From Lampris incognitus (taxonomy: Eukaryota > Chordata > Actinopteri > Lampriformes > Lampridae), in assembly GCF_029633865.1 (NCBI RefSeq), contig NC_079211.1:146558067-146622066 (forward strand): a stretch of 64,000 nt of DNA, written 5' to 3'. The notes beneath the pieces were generated by a model, which made no database searches, was not told where the DNA came from, and was given only the letters and a program-made list of their open reading frames with translations. A program made the position numbers and the translations under genes. Shown here piece after piece: positions 44,655-54,847 of this stretch (positions within the stretch are counted from its first letter, which is position 1; every line of letters begins with the position of its first letter).

Positions 44655-45137
44655 ATAAGAATCAGAAACGCTTTATTTTTAATTTCATGCACTTGCGCAC
44701 ATGAAATGTAATGAAACATCGTTTCGCCCAGCCCACAGCGGTGCAACACAAAGACAAAAACACGTCCAAAAACTACAAGAACTACAAGAACACATATATC
44801 CAAACTAACACATATATCTAAACTAAGTCCAGGAGAACGAATGCCAGCCAGGATGACTGTCGGAACTGCCGGTCTGCATGGGCTAGCAGTTAGCTTAGCA
44901 TGCCTCACTTCCGCGTCCTATCAGAGACCGCCCTCGGTGTTTCTTCTTCGGGCACAGCTCCAGGCAGGGCCGTGATCCCTGGGCCCACAGGATGCAGCAG
45001 ACCAAGTTCCCTCACCCGATCCAGCGCCAGCTCTCCCAGCCATGAAATGAAGAAAAACTTAGACGCAGATGTGGACGGTACTGGGTGAGGCCGCTGCAAA
45101 TGTGAATTTGCGCCGTCATCTTCCCACACCGGAAGCG
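44655..45137 (+). repeat. Repeat X, one-monomer copy
   Basis: The leader (CTTTATTTTTAATTTCATGC, CACATGAAATG) is joined to a single unit starting near GCCGGTCTGCATGGGCTAGC. It ends CATCTTCCCACACCGGAAG. Confidence 0.6.
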
Positions 45138-45180
45138 GAATCATATATTATATATATATATGTATATATGTATATATATA

Positions 45181-46192
45181 CTGGTCTGAGTATTTCAGAA
45201 ACTGCTGATCTACTGGGATGTTCACGCACAACCATCTCTAGGGTTTACAGAGAATGGTCCGAAAAAGAGAAAATATCCAGTGAGCGGCAGTTCTGTGGGT
45301 AAAAATGCCTTGTTGATGCCAGAGGTCAGAGGAGAATGACCAGACTGGTTCGAGCTGACAGAAAGGCAACAGTAACTCAAATAACCACTCATTACAACCG
45401 AGGTATGCAGAAGAGCATCTCTGAACGCACAACACGTCGAACCTTGAGGCAGATGGGCTACAGCAGCAGAAGACCACACCGGGTGCCACTCCTGTCAGCT
45501 AAGAACAGGAAACTGAGGCTACAATTCGCACAGGCTCACCAAAATTTGACAATAGAAGATTGGAAAAACGTTGCCTGGTGTGATGAGTCTCGATTTCTGC
45601 TGCGACATTCGGATGGTAGGGTCAGAATTTGGCGTCAACAACATGAAAGCATGGATCCATCCTGCCTTGTATCAACGGTTCTGGCTGGTGGTGGTGGTGT
45701 AATGGTGTGGGGGATATTTTCTTGGCACACTTTGGGCCCCTCAGTACCAATTGAGCATCGTGTCAACACCACAGCCTACCTGAGTATTGTTGCTGACCAT
45801 GTCCATCCCTTTATGACCACAGTGTTCCCATCTTCTGATGGCTACTTCCAGCAGGATAACGCGCCATGTCATAAAGCTCGAATCATCTCAGACTGGTTTC
45901 TTGAACATGACAATGAGTTCACTGTACTCAAATGGCCTCCACAGTCACCAGATCTCAATCTAATAGAGCACCTTTGGGATGTGGTGGACCGGGAGATTTG
46001 CATCATGGATGTGCAGCCGACAAATCTGAAGCAACTGCGTGATGCTATCATGTCAATATGGACCAAACTCTCTGAGAAATGTTTCCAGTACCTTGTTGAA
46101 TCTATGCCACGAAGGATTAAGGCAGTTCTGAAGGCAAAAGGGGGTCCAACCCGGTACTAGCAAGGTGTACCTAATAAAGTGACCAGTGAGTG
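45181..46192 (+). pseudogene. Tc1/mariner DD36E transposon, 5'-truncated copy
   Basis: About 1.0 kb, nearly identical by eye to the complete copy at 55192-56408. The first about 210 bp are missing and a TA microsatellite abuts. The transposase catalyses cut-and-paste transposition in the nucleus. The reading frame is cut by a TAA at 45300-45302, where the other copy has CGA. The downstream 274 codons (45336-46160) keep WCDESRF, QQDNAPCHK and SPDLNLIEHLWD, giving 36 residues between the second D and E. The right end, ACCTAATAAAGTGACCAGTG, and a TA at 46193-46194 are present. Confidence 0.85.
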
Positions 46193-46200
46193 TATATATA

Positions 46201-47465
46201 TCGCTTTTTTCCCTAGAAACCATCAATGGTGTTGATAAAAGTGCTCAACAAATGAGGAGCAGAATATTAAGATAGATGTAGAAAAAAAACTTTAATTCAT
46301 AACAGTACAAGCCTGTTTTGTGCATCACGCACTCACCAGCTGTCATTGTGGCTAAACAACAAAGAAAAAAAACCCAGCGAATAAACGCTACGTTGCCTCG
46401 CACCACGCCCTAGTTGCGGTGCACAGCAACCAATGGGAGGATGGAAAACATCTGAAAAGTAACATTACAACCAATGGGGGGGGGGGGCTTGTTTTGAAAG
46501 AGTAAGGGCTTAAAGGGCCGGGGCACTGTTGAAATGCCTACTTTTTAAAAAATATAACATAACCTGCACTTAGAAGGGAAATCGTTTCTTATTTGCAAGC
46601 CTGATATGTCCACATTGAACAGTAGAAATGAGTTGGCCACCAGCTGTAGACACAGAAAAAAATATCTGCTTAGCAACTCTAAATAAACCATTCTCTTCAT
46701 TATCCCGCCCCCCCCCCCATTAGATATACGTGTGATGACCGTTATTGGATGTGGTATTTTTATGTTTTGGCTGCTCTTTCGGCTGTGCTCCGGACCCACT
46801 CCACGAGATGATGTACATGAAGTACCCCATTGGATGTTATTTTATTTTGTTATATTTTGAAAGTATATTTAAAGGTATACTTAAAAGTATATTTTAAAAG
46901 TACTGCACACGTGTAGCTTTAGAAACAACCATTTAAAGAATGTAACATCTTTAAGCTGCTATATTTGGTCATTGGTAGACAGAAACATTAATTATTCAAC
47001 CACCTGGAAAATTCTCTCAAAGAACATATTCAACCAGTAGTAAAATGTGCAACCTGTGTCTAACTGAAAAATATTTTATTATTTGCAAACCACAAATGTC
47101 CACATTGAATAACGGGAATGAATTGGCCAGCAGTTGCAGACATACATAGATATAAGCACCTGTTTTGAATAAATCATGACACTAGACAAACACCCCCCCC
47201 CCGACCCCATTGGACCATTAGCAATCGCGCCTTTTGGATTTTTGAACGTCGCACCTCTCCCCAACTGGACGTTGTGCACGTGATGTGCATGACGAGGCAG
47301 TTCATGTTTCATGGTATGTTCTTTTCCCGAGTAGCTTTATTGACAGCTGGTGATTGCTTATGGCATGAAACAGCCTTGTGCTGTCTCATAAAGAATTTAC
47401 TTGACCCACTGGATTATTCTGCTCCTCATTTGTTTAACAGTTTTATCAACAACACCTCTCAGGGT
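46201..47465. repeat. Repeat Y: element with long inverted ends and internal direct repeat
   Basis: 46215-46350 and 47335-47465 are inverted relatives: GAGGAGCAGAATA pairs with TATTCTGCTCCTC, and CACCAGCTGTCA pairs with TGACAGCTGGTG. Between them, about 140 bp at 46580-46720 is repeated directly at 47065-47200 (ATGTCCACATTGAA, then GAATTGGCCA-like). Each direct repeat ends in a C run. Related end pieces recur at 52360-52475 and 52597-52700. It has no coding content. Confidence 0.5.
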
Positions 47466-47830
47466 CGCAGGGATGCTGGAGCTTATCCCAGCAGTCATCG
47501 GGCAGCAGGTGGGGAGACACCCTGGACAGGCCGCCAGGCCAACAGAGGGCGGACACACACACACACACACATTCACACCAAGGGACAATTTATGTGATGG
47601 CGGGTGGCACGGTGGTGCAGTGGTTAGCATGGTCGCCTCACACAAGAAGGTCCTGGGTTCGAGCCCCGGGGTAGTTCAACCTTGGGGGTCATCCCGGGTC
47701 GTCCTCTGTGCGGAGTTTGCATGTTCTCCCCGTGTCTGCGTGGGTTTCCTCCGGGTGCTCCGGTTTCCTCCCAAAGTCCAAAGACATGTAGGTCAGGTGA
47801 ATCGGCCTTGCTAAATTGTCCCTAGGTGTT
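47455..47830. repeat. Two SINE B fragments in inverted orientation
   Basis: 47455-47590 is the 3' half of SINE B reading antisense. 47600-47830 is the 5' half (A box TGGTTAGCATGG, B box GGTTCGAGCC) reading sense and ending at AATTGTCCCTAGGTG. The break lies near the TG/CA tract position of the family. This could be a rearranged single insertion or two insertions. Confidence 0.6.
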
Positions 47831-48353
47831 AGCTTGTGTTGTCGTGTTTTTGGGTGGTCATCTGGATTGCTTGTGTATGTTTACCTCACGTTACTTGAAC
47901 CCTGGCTGCAAACCAAATTTCCCATGATGGACGAAGAAACATTTAAACTGAAATTAACTGATTTGAGTTGAACAATTTCATGTATCTACAACCACCATAA
48001 CATTAGCATGCATAGTTCATCATAAGTACGCGTAATACTGCAGGGATTAAATGGCCTGGTTAAAGACCAGAGGTGATTGTGTTAAAGGTCTTAAACAAAC
48101 CCTCTGGTCGTTAATGAGGACAGCTGTCTTTACTATCACATATATAGTGTGTACTTACTGGCCTTTTCAGCCCTGCTTTATTCCCCTTGCAATAAAATAC
48201 TATACTTTGAGTATATTTTTAGTATTCCACTTAAGTACACACAGAGTACTAACTCTGGAGGACTAAACTTGGACATCTAACATCTATTGTGTTGCTTTTT
48301 GGGACTAAATCGGCTCACTTTTTAATTTGCATAAGTCTGCTGGGCATTGTACG

Positions 48354-50344
48354 CAGTGTTCGAATTACCCCGAGACTTTCAGGGGTGCCCACCTATGTAA
48401 TGTTTTGTGTGCGTGTGCTGGAGCGCAGTATGGCATCATCAACACAAACGGTTCCACTATGCTTTTTGGGAGGCCCCAGTTCTACATTGTTTGTAAAAGC
48501 TGTGCATTCATTTATAGGGTGATGCTGGGTGACCACGGGGCACATACAGTATACAGTATATTACACAATAAGAAATACAAATACCGTTACCACATGCCTT
48601 TTTAAAATTATTTCATTTTTACCATTTTACAGATCATCCCATTTCAAGCTGTCTGTCCCATTCATATTCAAGGTGTGCCAAAGCCATCATCGACTCACCA
48701 CCTATTGGATGGAGTCCCAAAGCGGCCTCTTTTCCTTCCTCTTGACATCTTTCCCCGGTTTCCATGAAGTTGAAAGACGATGGCCGGCCTCAGCCATGAC
48801 CTCACGAAAGGTTTTGGGTTGAAATATTCCAATGGGGGTCCATTAATGTCCAAAAACAGAAGTGCGCTTAAACTCTGCTCCCGTAGACGGTTCCGCATCT
48901 TGCGATCAATGTCGCTGAGCGCAGAGAAACCTGCAATAGCAAGTCTCCTCAGCATGCCCCCTTCATTCAGTCCCCTGCAATTTCCAGTCTTTGTACTCCT
49001 CAACAGCCCCCCTCGATGGCTCCCCAAGCAGCTTGGCTAGTTTGTGGACCTCTCATTCACCAAACAGAACCAGCTCGCCACGATCAGCAAGCCAGCAGTT
49101 TGAGTAGTTGTACCAGATCGGAGTCGGGTAGTCGTTTCACTAGATCGTCTGCTACAGACTGGTGAAACTGCAGTCTGTTGATGTTCTCTTTGCCATCGAC
49201 CAGTTGCTCCTAAGGAAGTGTGGCCGTTGCGATGCGCTCCTTGGCTACGTGGAATGATTTGCCGTCCGTTTCTTGCATCGCTGTTAACACTTCGGTAGTT
49301 TGTGTGACGTCACGGGTTGACTGATTCAGAGTTGTATCTCTTTTCTGTAGTTTCAGAGAGAGGGTTTGGAGCTCGCGTAGAACATCCTTCCTACCTACAA
49401 GATCAGTAACAAAGCCTTTGCTTACGAGCTGATTATGAAGGCCACTGAGCTGCCGCCTCTTGGCATCCGTGCGCTTTGGGTCCTCACTAGCTTCCTTCAG
49501 CTGTTTCACTAGAGCAGGAAAGGCTTGCCACACAGCCTTGACAGTTTTAAAACTACTGGCAACCCAGCGTATCGTGAAGAGCTTGCCTATCTGTAAGAGT
49601 CTCGTTTCCAGCGCCAGCACAGCTTCTTTCAGAGGTCTGGTGTTTTGGGGGGATTGATGGTAGATGCATATAACTTTGAAATAAAAATGTCAAAATAGTT
49701 GGTTCCCGTAACTGCTTTAAGTGACTCGTGGATGGCTAGTTCGAGCCGATGTGCCAACAATGCACTGCCTGAACATTGGGGAAATCTGTTTTATGTCGGG
49801 CAATAAGTCCAGACACCTTTCTGGTTAGAACGGAGGCCCCATCTGTTGTGATACTAATTAAATGCTTGTGCAACCACTCATTGTCCAACCCAGCATCACG
49901 TAGACTTTCTCTCAAAGAGGAGTAGATTGATGCAGCGTCCGTGCCCTGTTTTAGCTCAACCAAGTCCAAGAGGATATTTTCTAAATCACCTTTGCCACTG
50001 ATGTCAGACCTAAGGTAAATGATGAGGTAAGTGATCCCATACACTGCGCTTTCATCTATTGAGAGGCTAATCGGCGAGTTTGCTTTTTTCAGATTGGATA
50101 TTATTGTGCGTTTCCGATAATTGTCAGCTAAACAATAACAGTTCCCCCTAGTGTGTGCACATGTATATTACTGTACTGTAGATTACATCCAATTATAAGT
50201 GGATATAATGTAGCCTACAGGCACACCACTAGGGGTGCCGGTGGCACATAGAAATGGGGCACTCCTGAACTTTGTATCAGGGTATACCATGGCCAGAACT
50301 AGGTGAACCGGGCACTCCCGGGCACCAGCGTAATTCGAACCCAG
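48354..50344 (-). pseudogene. Degraded hAT transposon (ZNF862/KIAA1586-like transposase)
   Basis: The ends CAGTGTTCGAATTAC and GTAATTCGAACCCAG are inverted relatives, flanked by ATTGTACG (48346-48353) and ATTGTACT (50345-50352), a 7-of-8 match to an 8-bp TSD. On the minus strand, 50044-49736 encodes YLIIYLRSDISGKGD, ISITTDGASVLTRKVSG and NVQAVHCWH. 49620-49210 encodes KLFTIRWVASSFKTVKAVW. 49027-48695 has a C-terminal LLFLDINGPPLEYFNPKPF. This matches hAT-derived ZNF862/KIAA1586-like proteins. The blocks are out of frame and the internal catalytic and dimerisation parts are partly deleted. Confidence 0.75.
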
Positions 50345-50420
50345 ATTGTACTTAAACTTAACTGAAAGTGTATTTTTATCCCTGTGGGTAATAAAATATA
50401 TATGTAGTTGTAGCTGTACT

Positions 50421-50797
50421 TAGGGCTGTGTATTGGCGAGAATCTGGCGATATGATACGTATCATGATACAGGGGTTACGATTCAATATATTCTGATATA
50501 TCGTGATACTGTAAAAAAGGCGATATATTGCGGTTTCACAGGCCTGTGTTCTTTGTGCTTATGCTACTTCCTGTCTCACTTTACATTGTTGGGTTGGAGT
50601 GGAAGAGTCAAATGACTGAAGATAGATTACAACACTGTTATCTAGCGGTTGTGGGGTTACACACAACACAACATGTTTGTCATGAACCTTTATATGTAAA
50701 TAGTTAAAAATCGATATGGTGGTTTTGAGAATTGATACAGTATCACAAAAGATCATATCGCAATACTCGTGTGTATCGATATTTTCTTACACCTCTA
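50421..50797. mobile_element. hAT-like MITE with GATATCG-rich ends
   Basis: The ends TAGGGCTGTGTATTGG and TTCTTACACCTCTA are loosely inverted, and the subterminal parts (CGATATGATACGTATCATG versus GATCATATCGCAATACTCG) pair well. Flanks GCTGTACT and GTTGTTCT agree at 6 of 8 positions. Confidence 0.45.
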
Positions 50798-51055
50798 GTT
50801 GTTCTGTAGTTGTGCTTGTAGTATAATTGTAGTTGTACTGTATATTTGTAGATGACTTGACACAACAAACTAAAAATGAACTCGGAAAAAAAGTATTCAA
50901 CCAGTATGAAAGTACATGTACAGTATAAGGATACCATTGACATGTACTTGTTTCTAGTTTAACAGAGGACTGATGAAGATGAAAGTGTCCTGGAGGTCAC
51001 GCAGCTGATGGGAGGGACTAAGTGGAGGTGGTGGTGAGGGTAAAAACGATGCTCT

Positions 51056-51825
51056 CATTCATTCATTCATTCATCTTCAGCCACTTCTCCGGGGTCGGGT
51101 CGCGGTGGCAGCAAGCTAAGTAGGGCACTCCAGATGTCCCTCTCCCCAGCAACGCCCTCCAGCTCCTGGGGGATCCCAAGGCGTTCCCAGGCCAGATTGG
51201 ACATGTAGTCCCTCCAGCGAGTTCTGGGTCTAACCCGGGGTCTCCTCCCAGTTGGACATGCCTGGTAAACCTCCAAAGGAAGGCGCCCTGGAGGCATCCT
51301 AATCAGATGCCCGAACCACCTCAACTGGCTCCTTTCGACGCGAAGGAGAAGCGGCTCTACTCCAAGTTCCCTCCGGATGTCCGAGCTCCTCACCCTATCT
51401 CTAAGGCTGAGCCCAGACACCGTACGGAGAAAACTCATCTCAGCCGCTTGTATCCGTGATCTCACTCTTTCGGTCCCTCCCCAAAGCTCATGCCCATAGG
51501 TGAGGGTTGGAATGAAGGTTGACTGGTAAACTGAGAGCTTTGCCTTCCGGCTCAGCTCCCTCTTCACCACAACGGTCCGGGACAACGTCCGCATTGCTGC
51601 TGACGCTGCATACTTGAACTCCTCCACTTGAGGCAACAACTCATCCCCAGCCCAGAGGGAGCAATTCACCATTTTCTGGTAGAGAACCATGGCCTCAGAC
51701 TTGGAGGCGCTGACTCTCTCCCCGGCCATTTCACACTCGGCTGCAAACTGCCCCAGTGCACGCTGGAGGTCACGTTCTGATGAAGCCAACAAAACCACAT
51801 CATCTGCGATGCTTTCATACTGGTG
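51056..51825 (-). mobile_element. RTE-like LINE 3' fragment with (TGAA)n tail
   Basis: On the minus strand it begins at the RT catalytic motif (SIADDVVLLASSERDL, with F changed in FADD). It continues with SASKSEAMVLYQK, RELSRKAKLSVYQS, TYGHELWGGTERVRSRIQAAEM and QLRWFGHLIRMPPGRLPLEV, ending PPRPDPGEVAEDE and a TGAATGAA tail. One internal deletion or frameshift near 51595 shortens the segment after EEFKY. This is a typical 5'-truncated insertion and is a different family from the LINE at 20240. Confidence 0.7.
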
Positions 51826-51837
51826 TTTATTTTTAAT

Positions 51838-52019
51838 CCACGTGGAAACGAATGCCTGCACACGAACGCTAATGAACCTCGTCAGAAGGGAGGGGACTTT
51901 ACCTGGCAACCGGAAGCTTGGATTGGTATTACAGGCCTGTATAACAAGCACGGTATTCCAGCAAAGCCAATCGTCATGCATGAAAAATCTCAGAGACATT
52001 GTGTCATCCCTAAGCCTGT
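51838..52019 (+). CDS. Unassigned exon-like segment
   Basis: An open stretch encodes GGDFTWQPEAWIGITGLYNK and continues to HCVIPKP, directly followed by GTGAGT, a consensus donor at 52020. Codon choice and a lack of simple repeats look coding. No family was recognised. The 5' side is lost against the antisense LINE at 51825, so a start or acceptor cannot be named. It may be a lone exon of a host gene, a pseudogene piece, or part of an unknown transposon. Confidence 0.3.
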
Positions 52020-52041
52020 GAGTACAGAGACCTCTTCAGTA

Positions 52042-52044
<3 letters not shown>

Positions 52045-52091
<47 letters not shown>
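52045..52091. repeat. (TG)n microsatellite
   Basis: About 22 TG repeats. Confidence 0.95.
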
Positions 52092-52359
52092 TGTGGTGTG
52101 TCAGATCCTGATAACCAGAAATAGAGGCCACATAAACAATGACAACGACTCTGGCCAAAGAAAACTACACTGTAAAAAAAATAACAAACAAAAAAAAAAA
52201 ATCTTCTCCGCTTAAACACAATGGAAACTTTGACATGGAAAAAGTTTTTTTCATCTTTGACTCTGGAAGGTAGTGAGGCGTCATTCATATCCAACACGAA
52301 CCAACCCGTGTTAAAATGAAAACCTTCTATATATTTATAAATAACTTTGTTAAAAGAAA

Positions 52360-52700
<341 letters not shown>

Positions 52701-52737
52701 CTGTGTTGATATATGTGTGTATATATATATATATATA

Positions 52738-54352
52738 CACTACCGTTCAAAAGTTTGGGATCACATTGAAATGTCCATATTTTTGAAGGAAAAGCACTGT
52801 ACTTTTCAATGAAGATAACTTTAAACTAGTCTTAACTTTAAAGAAATACACTCTATACATTGCTAATGTGGTAAATGACTATTCTAGCTGCAAATGTCTG
52901 GTTTTTGGTGCAATATCTACATAGGTGTATAGAGGCCCATTTCAAGCAACTATCACACCAGTGTTCTAATGGTACAATGTGTTTGCTCATTGGCTCAGAA
53001 GGCTAATTGATGATTAGAAAACCCTTGTGCAATCATGTTCACACATCTGAAAACAGTTTAGCTCGTTACAGAAGCTACAAAACTGACCTTCCTTTGAGCA
53101 GATTGAGTTTCTGGAGCATCACATTTGTGGGGTCAATTAAACGCTCAAAATGGCCAGAAAAAGAGAACTTTCATCTGAAACTCGACAGTCTATTCTTGTT
53201 CTTAGAAATGAAGGCTATTCCATGCGAGAAATTGCTAAGAAATTGAAGATTTCCTACACCGGTGTGTACTACTCCCTTCAGAGGACAGCACAAACAGACT
53301 CTAACCAGAGTAGAAAAAGAAGTGGGAGGCCGCGTTGCACAACTGAGCAAGAAGATAAGTACATTAGAGTCTCTAGTTTGAGAAACAGACGCCTCACAGG
53401 TCCCCAACTGGCATCTTCATTAAATAGTACCCGCAAAACACCAGTGTCAGCATCTACAGTGAAGAGGCGGCTGCGGGATTCTGGGCTTCAGGGCAGAGTG
53501 GCAAAGAAAAAGCCATATCTGAGACTGACCAATAAAAGAAAAAGATTAAGATGGGCAAAAGAACACAGACATTGGACAGAGGAAGACTGGAAAAAAGTGT
53601 TGTGGACGGATGAATCCAAGTTTGAGGTGTTTGGATCACAAAGAAGAATGTTTGTGAGACGCAGAACAAATGAAAAGATGCTGGAAGAATGCCTGACGCC
53701 ATCTGTTAAGCATGGTGGAGGTAATGTGATGGTCTGGGGTTGCTTTGGTGCTGGTAAGGTGGGAGATTTGTACAGGGTAAAAGGGATTCTGAATAAGGAA
53801 GGCTATCACTCCATTTTGCAACGCCATGCCATACCCAGTGGACAGCGCTTGATTGGAGCCAATTTCATCCTACAACAGGACAATGACCCTAAACACACCT
53901 CCAAATTGTGCAAGAACTATTTAGAGCAGAAGCAGGCAGCTGGTATTCTATCGGTAATGGAGTGGCCAGCGCAGTCACCAGATCTGAACCCCATTGAGCT
54001 GTTGTGGGAGCAGCTTGACCGTATGGTACGCAAGAAGTGCCCATCCAACCAATCCAACTTGTGGGAGCTGCTTCTGGAAGCGTGGGGTGCAATTTCTCCA
54101 GATTACCTCAACAAATTAACAGCTAGAATGCCAAAGGTCTGCAATGCTGTAATTGCTGCAAATGGAGGATTCTTTGACGAAAGCAAAGTTTGATGTAAAA
54201 AAAATCTTATTTCAACTACAAATCATTATTTCTAACCTTGTCAATGTCTTGACTCTATTTTCTATTCATTTCACAACATATGGTGGTGAATAAGTGTGAC
54301 TTTTCATGGAAAACACAAAATTGTTTGGGTGATCCCAAACTTTTGAACGGTA

Positions 54353-54355
<3 letters not shown>
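52738..54355 (+). mobile_element. Complete Tc1/mariner DD38E transposon
   Basis: 1618 bp with perfect 27-bp inverted ends (beginning CACTACCGTTCAAAAG) and TA on both sides (52736-52737, 54356-54357). It landed in a TA microsatellite that continues on both flanks. It carries one uninterrupted transposase gene. A DD38E spacing has been described for a Tc1 sister lineage named Intruder in fish, lampreys and frogs; assignment to it is inference from the spacing. Confidence 0.9.
53150..54193 (+). CDS. Tc1/mariner DD38E transposase, intact
   Basis: 347 residues, ATG to TGA without breaks. The paired N-terminal helix-turn-helix domains cover about residues 1-115 (TRQSILVLRNEGYSMREIAK; STVKRRLRDSGLQGR), with the AT-hook-like GRPR at 59-62 between them in a basic, nuclear-localising stretch. 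The catalytic triad is D154 (LWTDESKF), D244 (LQQDNDPKH) and E283 (SPDLNPIELLWE), with 38 residues between the last two. The Gly-rich KHGGGNVMVWGCF lies at 187-199. The protein binds the terminal repeats and moves the element by cut and paste. Length and all key residues are as in active relatives, so activity is possible but unproven. Confidence 0.95.
   Translation: MARKRELSSETRQSILVLRNEGYSMREIAKKLKISYTGVYYSLQRTAQTDSNQSRKRSGRPRCTTEQEDKYIRVSSLRNRRLTGPQLASSLNSTRKTPVSASTVKRRLRDSGLQGRVAKKKPYLRLTNKRKRLRWAKEHRHWTEEDWKKVLWTDESKFEVFGSQRRMFVRRRTNEKMLEECLTPSVKHGGGNVMVWGCFGAGKVGDLYRVKGILNKEGYHSILQRHAIPSGQRLIGANFILQQDNDPKHTSKLCKNYLEQKQAAGILSVMEWPAQSPDLNPIELLWEQLDRMVRKKCPSNQSNLWELLLEAWGAISPDYLNKLTARMPKVCNAVIAANGGFFDESKV

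Positions 54356-54357
<2 letters not shown>

Positions 54358-54420
<63 letters not shown>
54358..54420. repeat. (TA)n microsatellite
   Basis: About 31 TA repeats, the right remainder of the TA target of the Tc1 element; it ends directly at a SINE. Confidence 0.95.
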
Positions 54421-54423
<3 letters not shown>

Positions 54424-54424
<1 letters not shown>

Positions 54425-54637
54425 GGGTGGCACGGTGGCGCAGTGGTTAGCATGGTCGCTTCACACAAGAAGGTTCTGGGTTCGAACCCCCGGGTAGTCC
54501 ACCCTTGGGGGTCATCCCAGGTCGTCCTCTGTGTGGAGTTTGCATGTTCTCCCCGTGTCTGTGTGGGTTTCCTCCCACAGTCCAAAGACATGTAGGTCAG
54601 GTGACTCAGCCGTACTAAATTGTCCCTAGGTATGAAT

Positions 54638-54708
<71 letters not shown>

Positions 54709-54845
54709 CGTGTTGGCCCTGTGTGATGGCATGGAGGCCGGTCCAGGGCGTCTCCCCTCCTGCCGCCCAATGACTGCTGGGATCAGCTCCAGCGTCCTCA
54801 TGACCCTGAGAGCAGCATAACCGGTTCGGGTAATGGATGGATGAA
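54424..54845 (+). repeat. SINE family B, full-length
   Basis: A head with GGTGGCACGGTGGCGCAGTG, A box TGGTTAGCATGG and B box GGTTCGAACC. The body includes CATGTTCTCCCCGTGTCTGT, an internal TG tract (54637-54704), CTGCCGCCCAATGACTGCTG and a TAATGGATGGATGAAT tail. It serves here as the reference copy for the family. Confidence 0.85.
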
Positions 54846-54847
54846 TA

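Noticed and set aside
51823..52215. Whole 130-codon frame as a gene
   Set aside because: Beyond 52019 it is a TG repeat and A-rich sequence after a consensus donor; only the first part is kept as exon-like.
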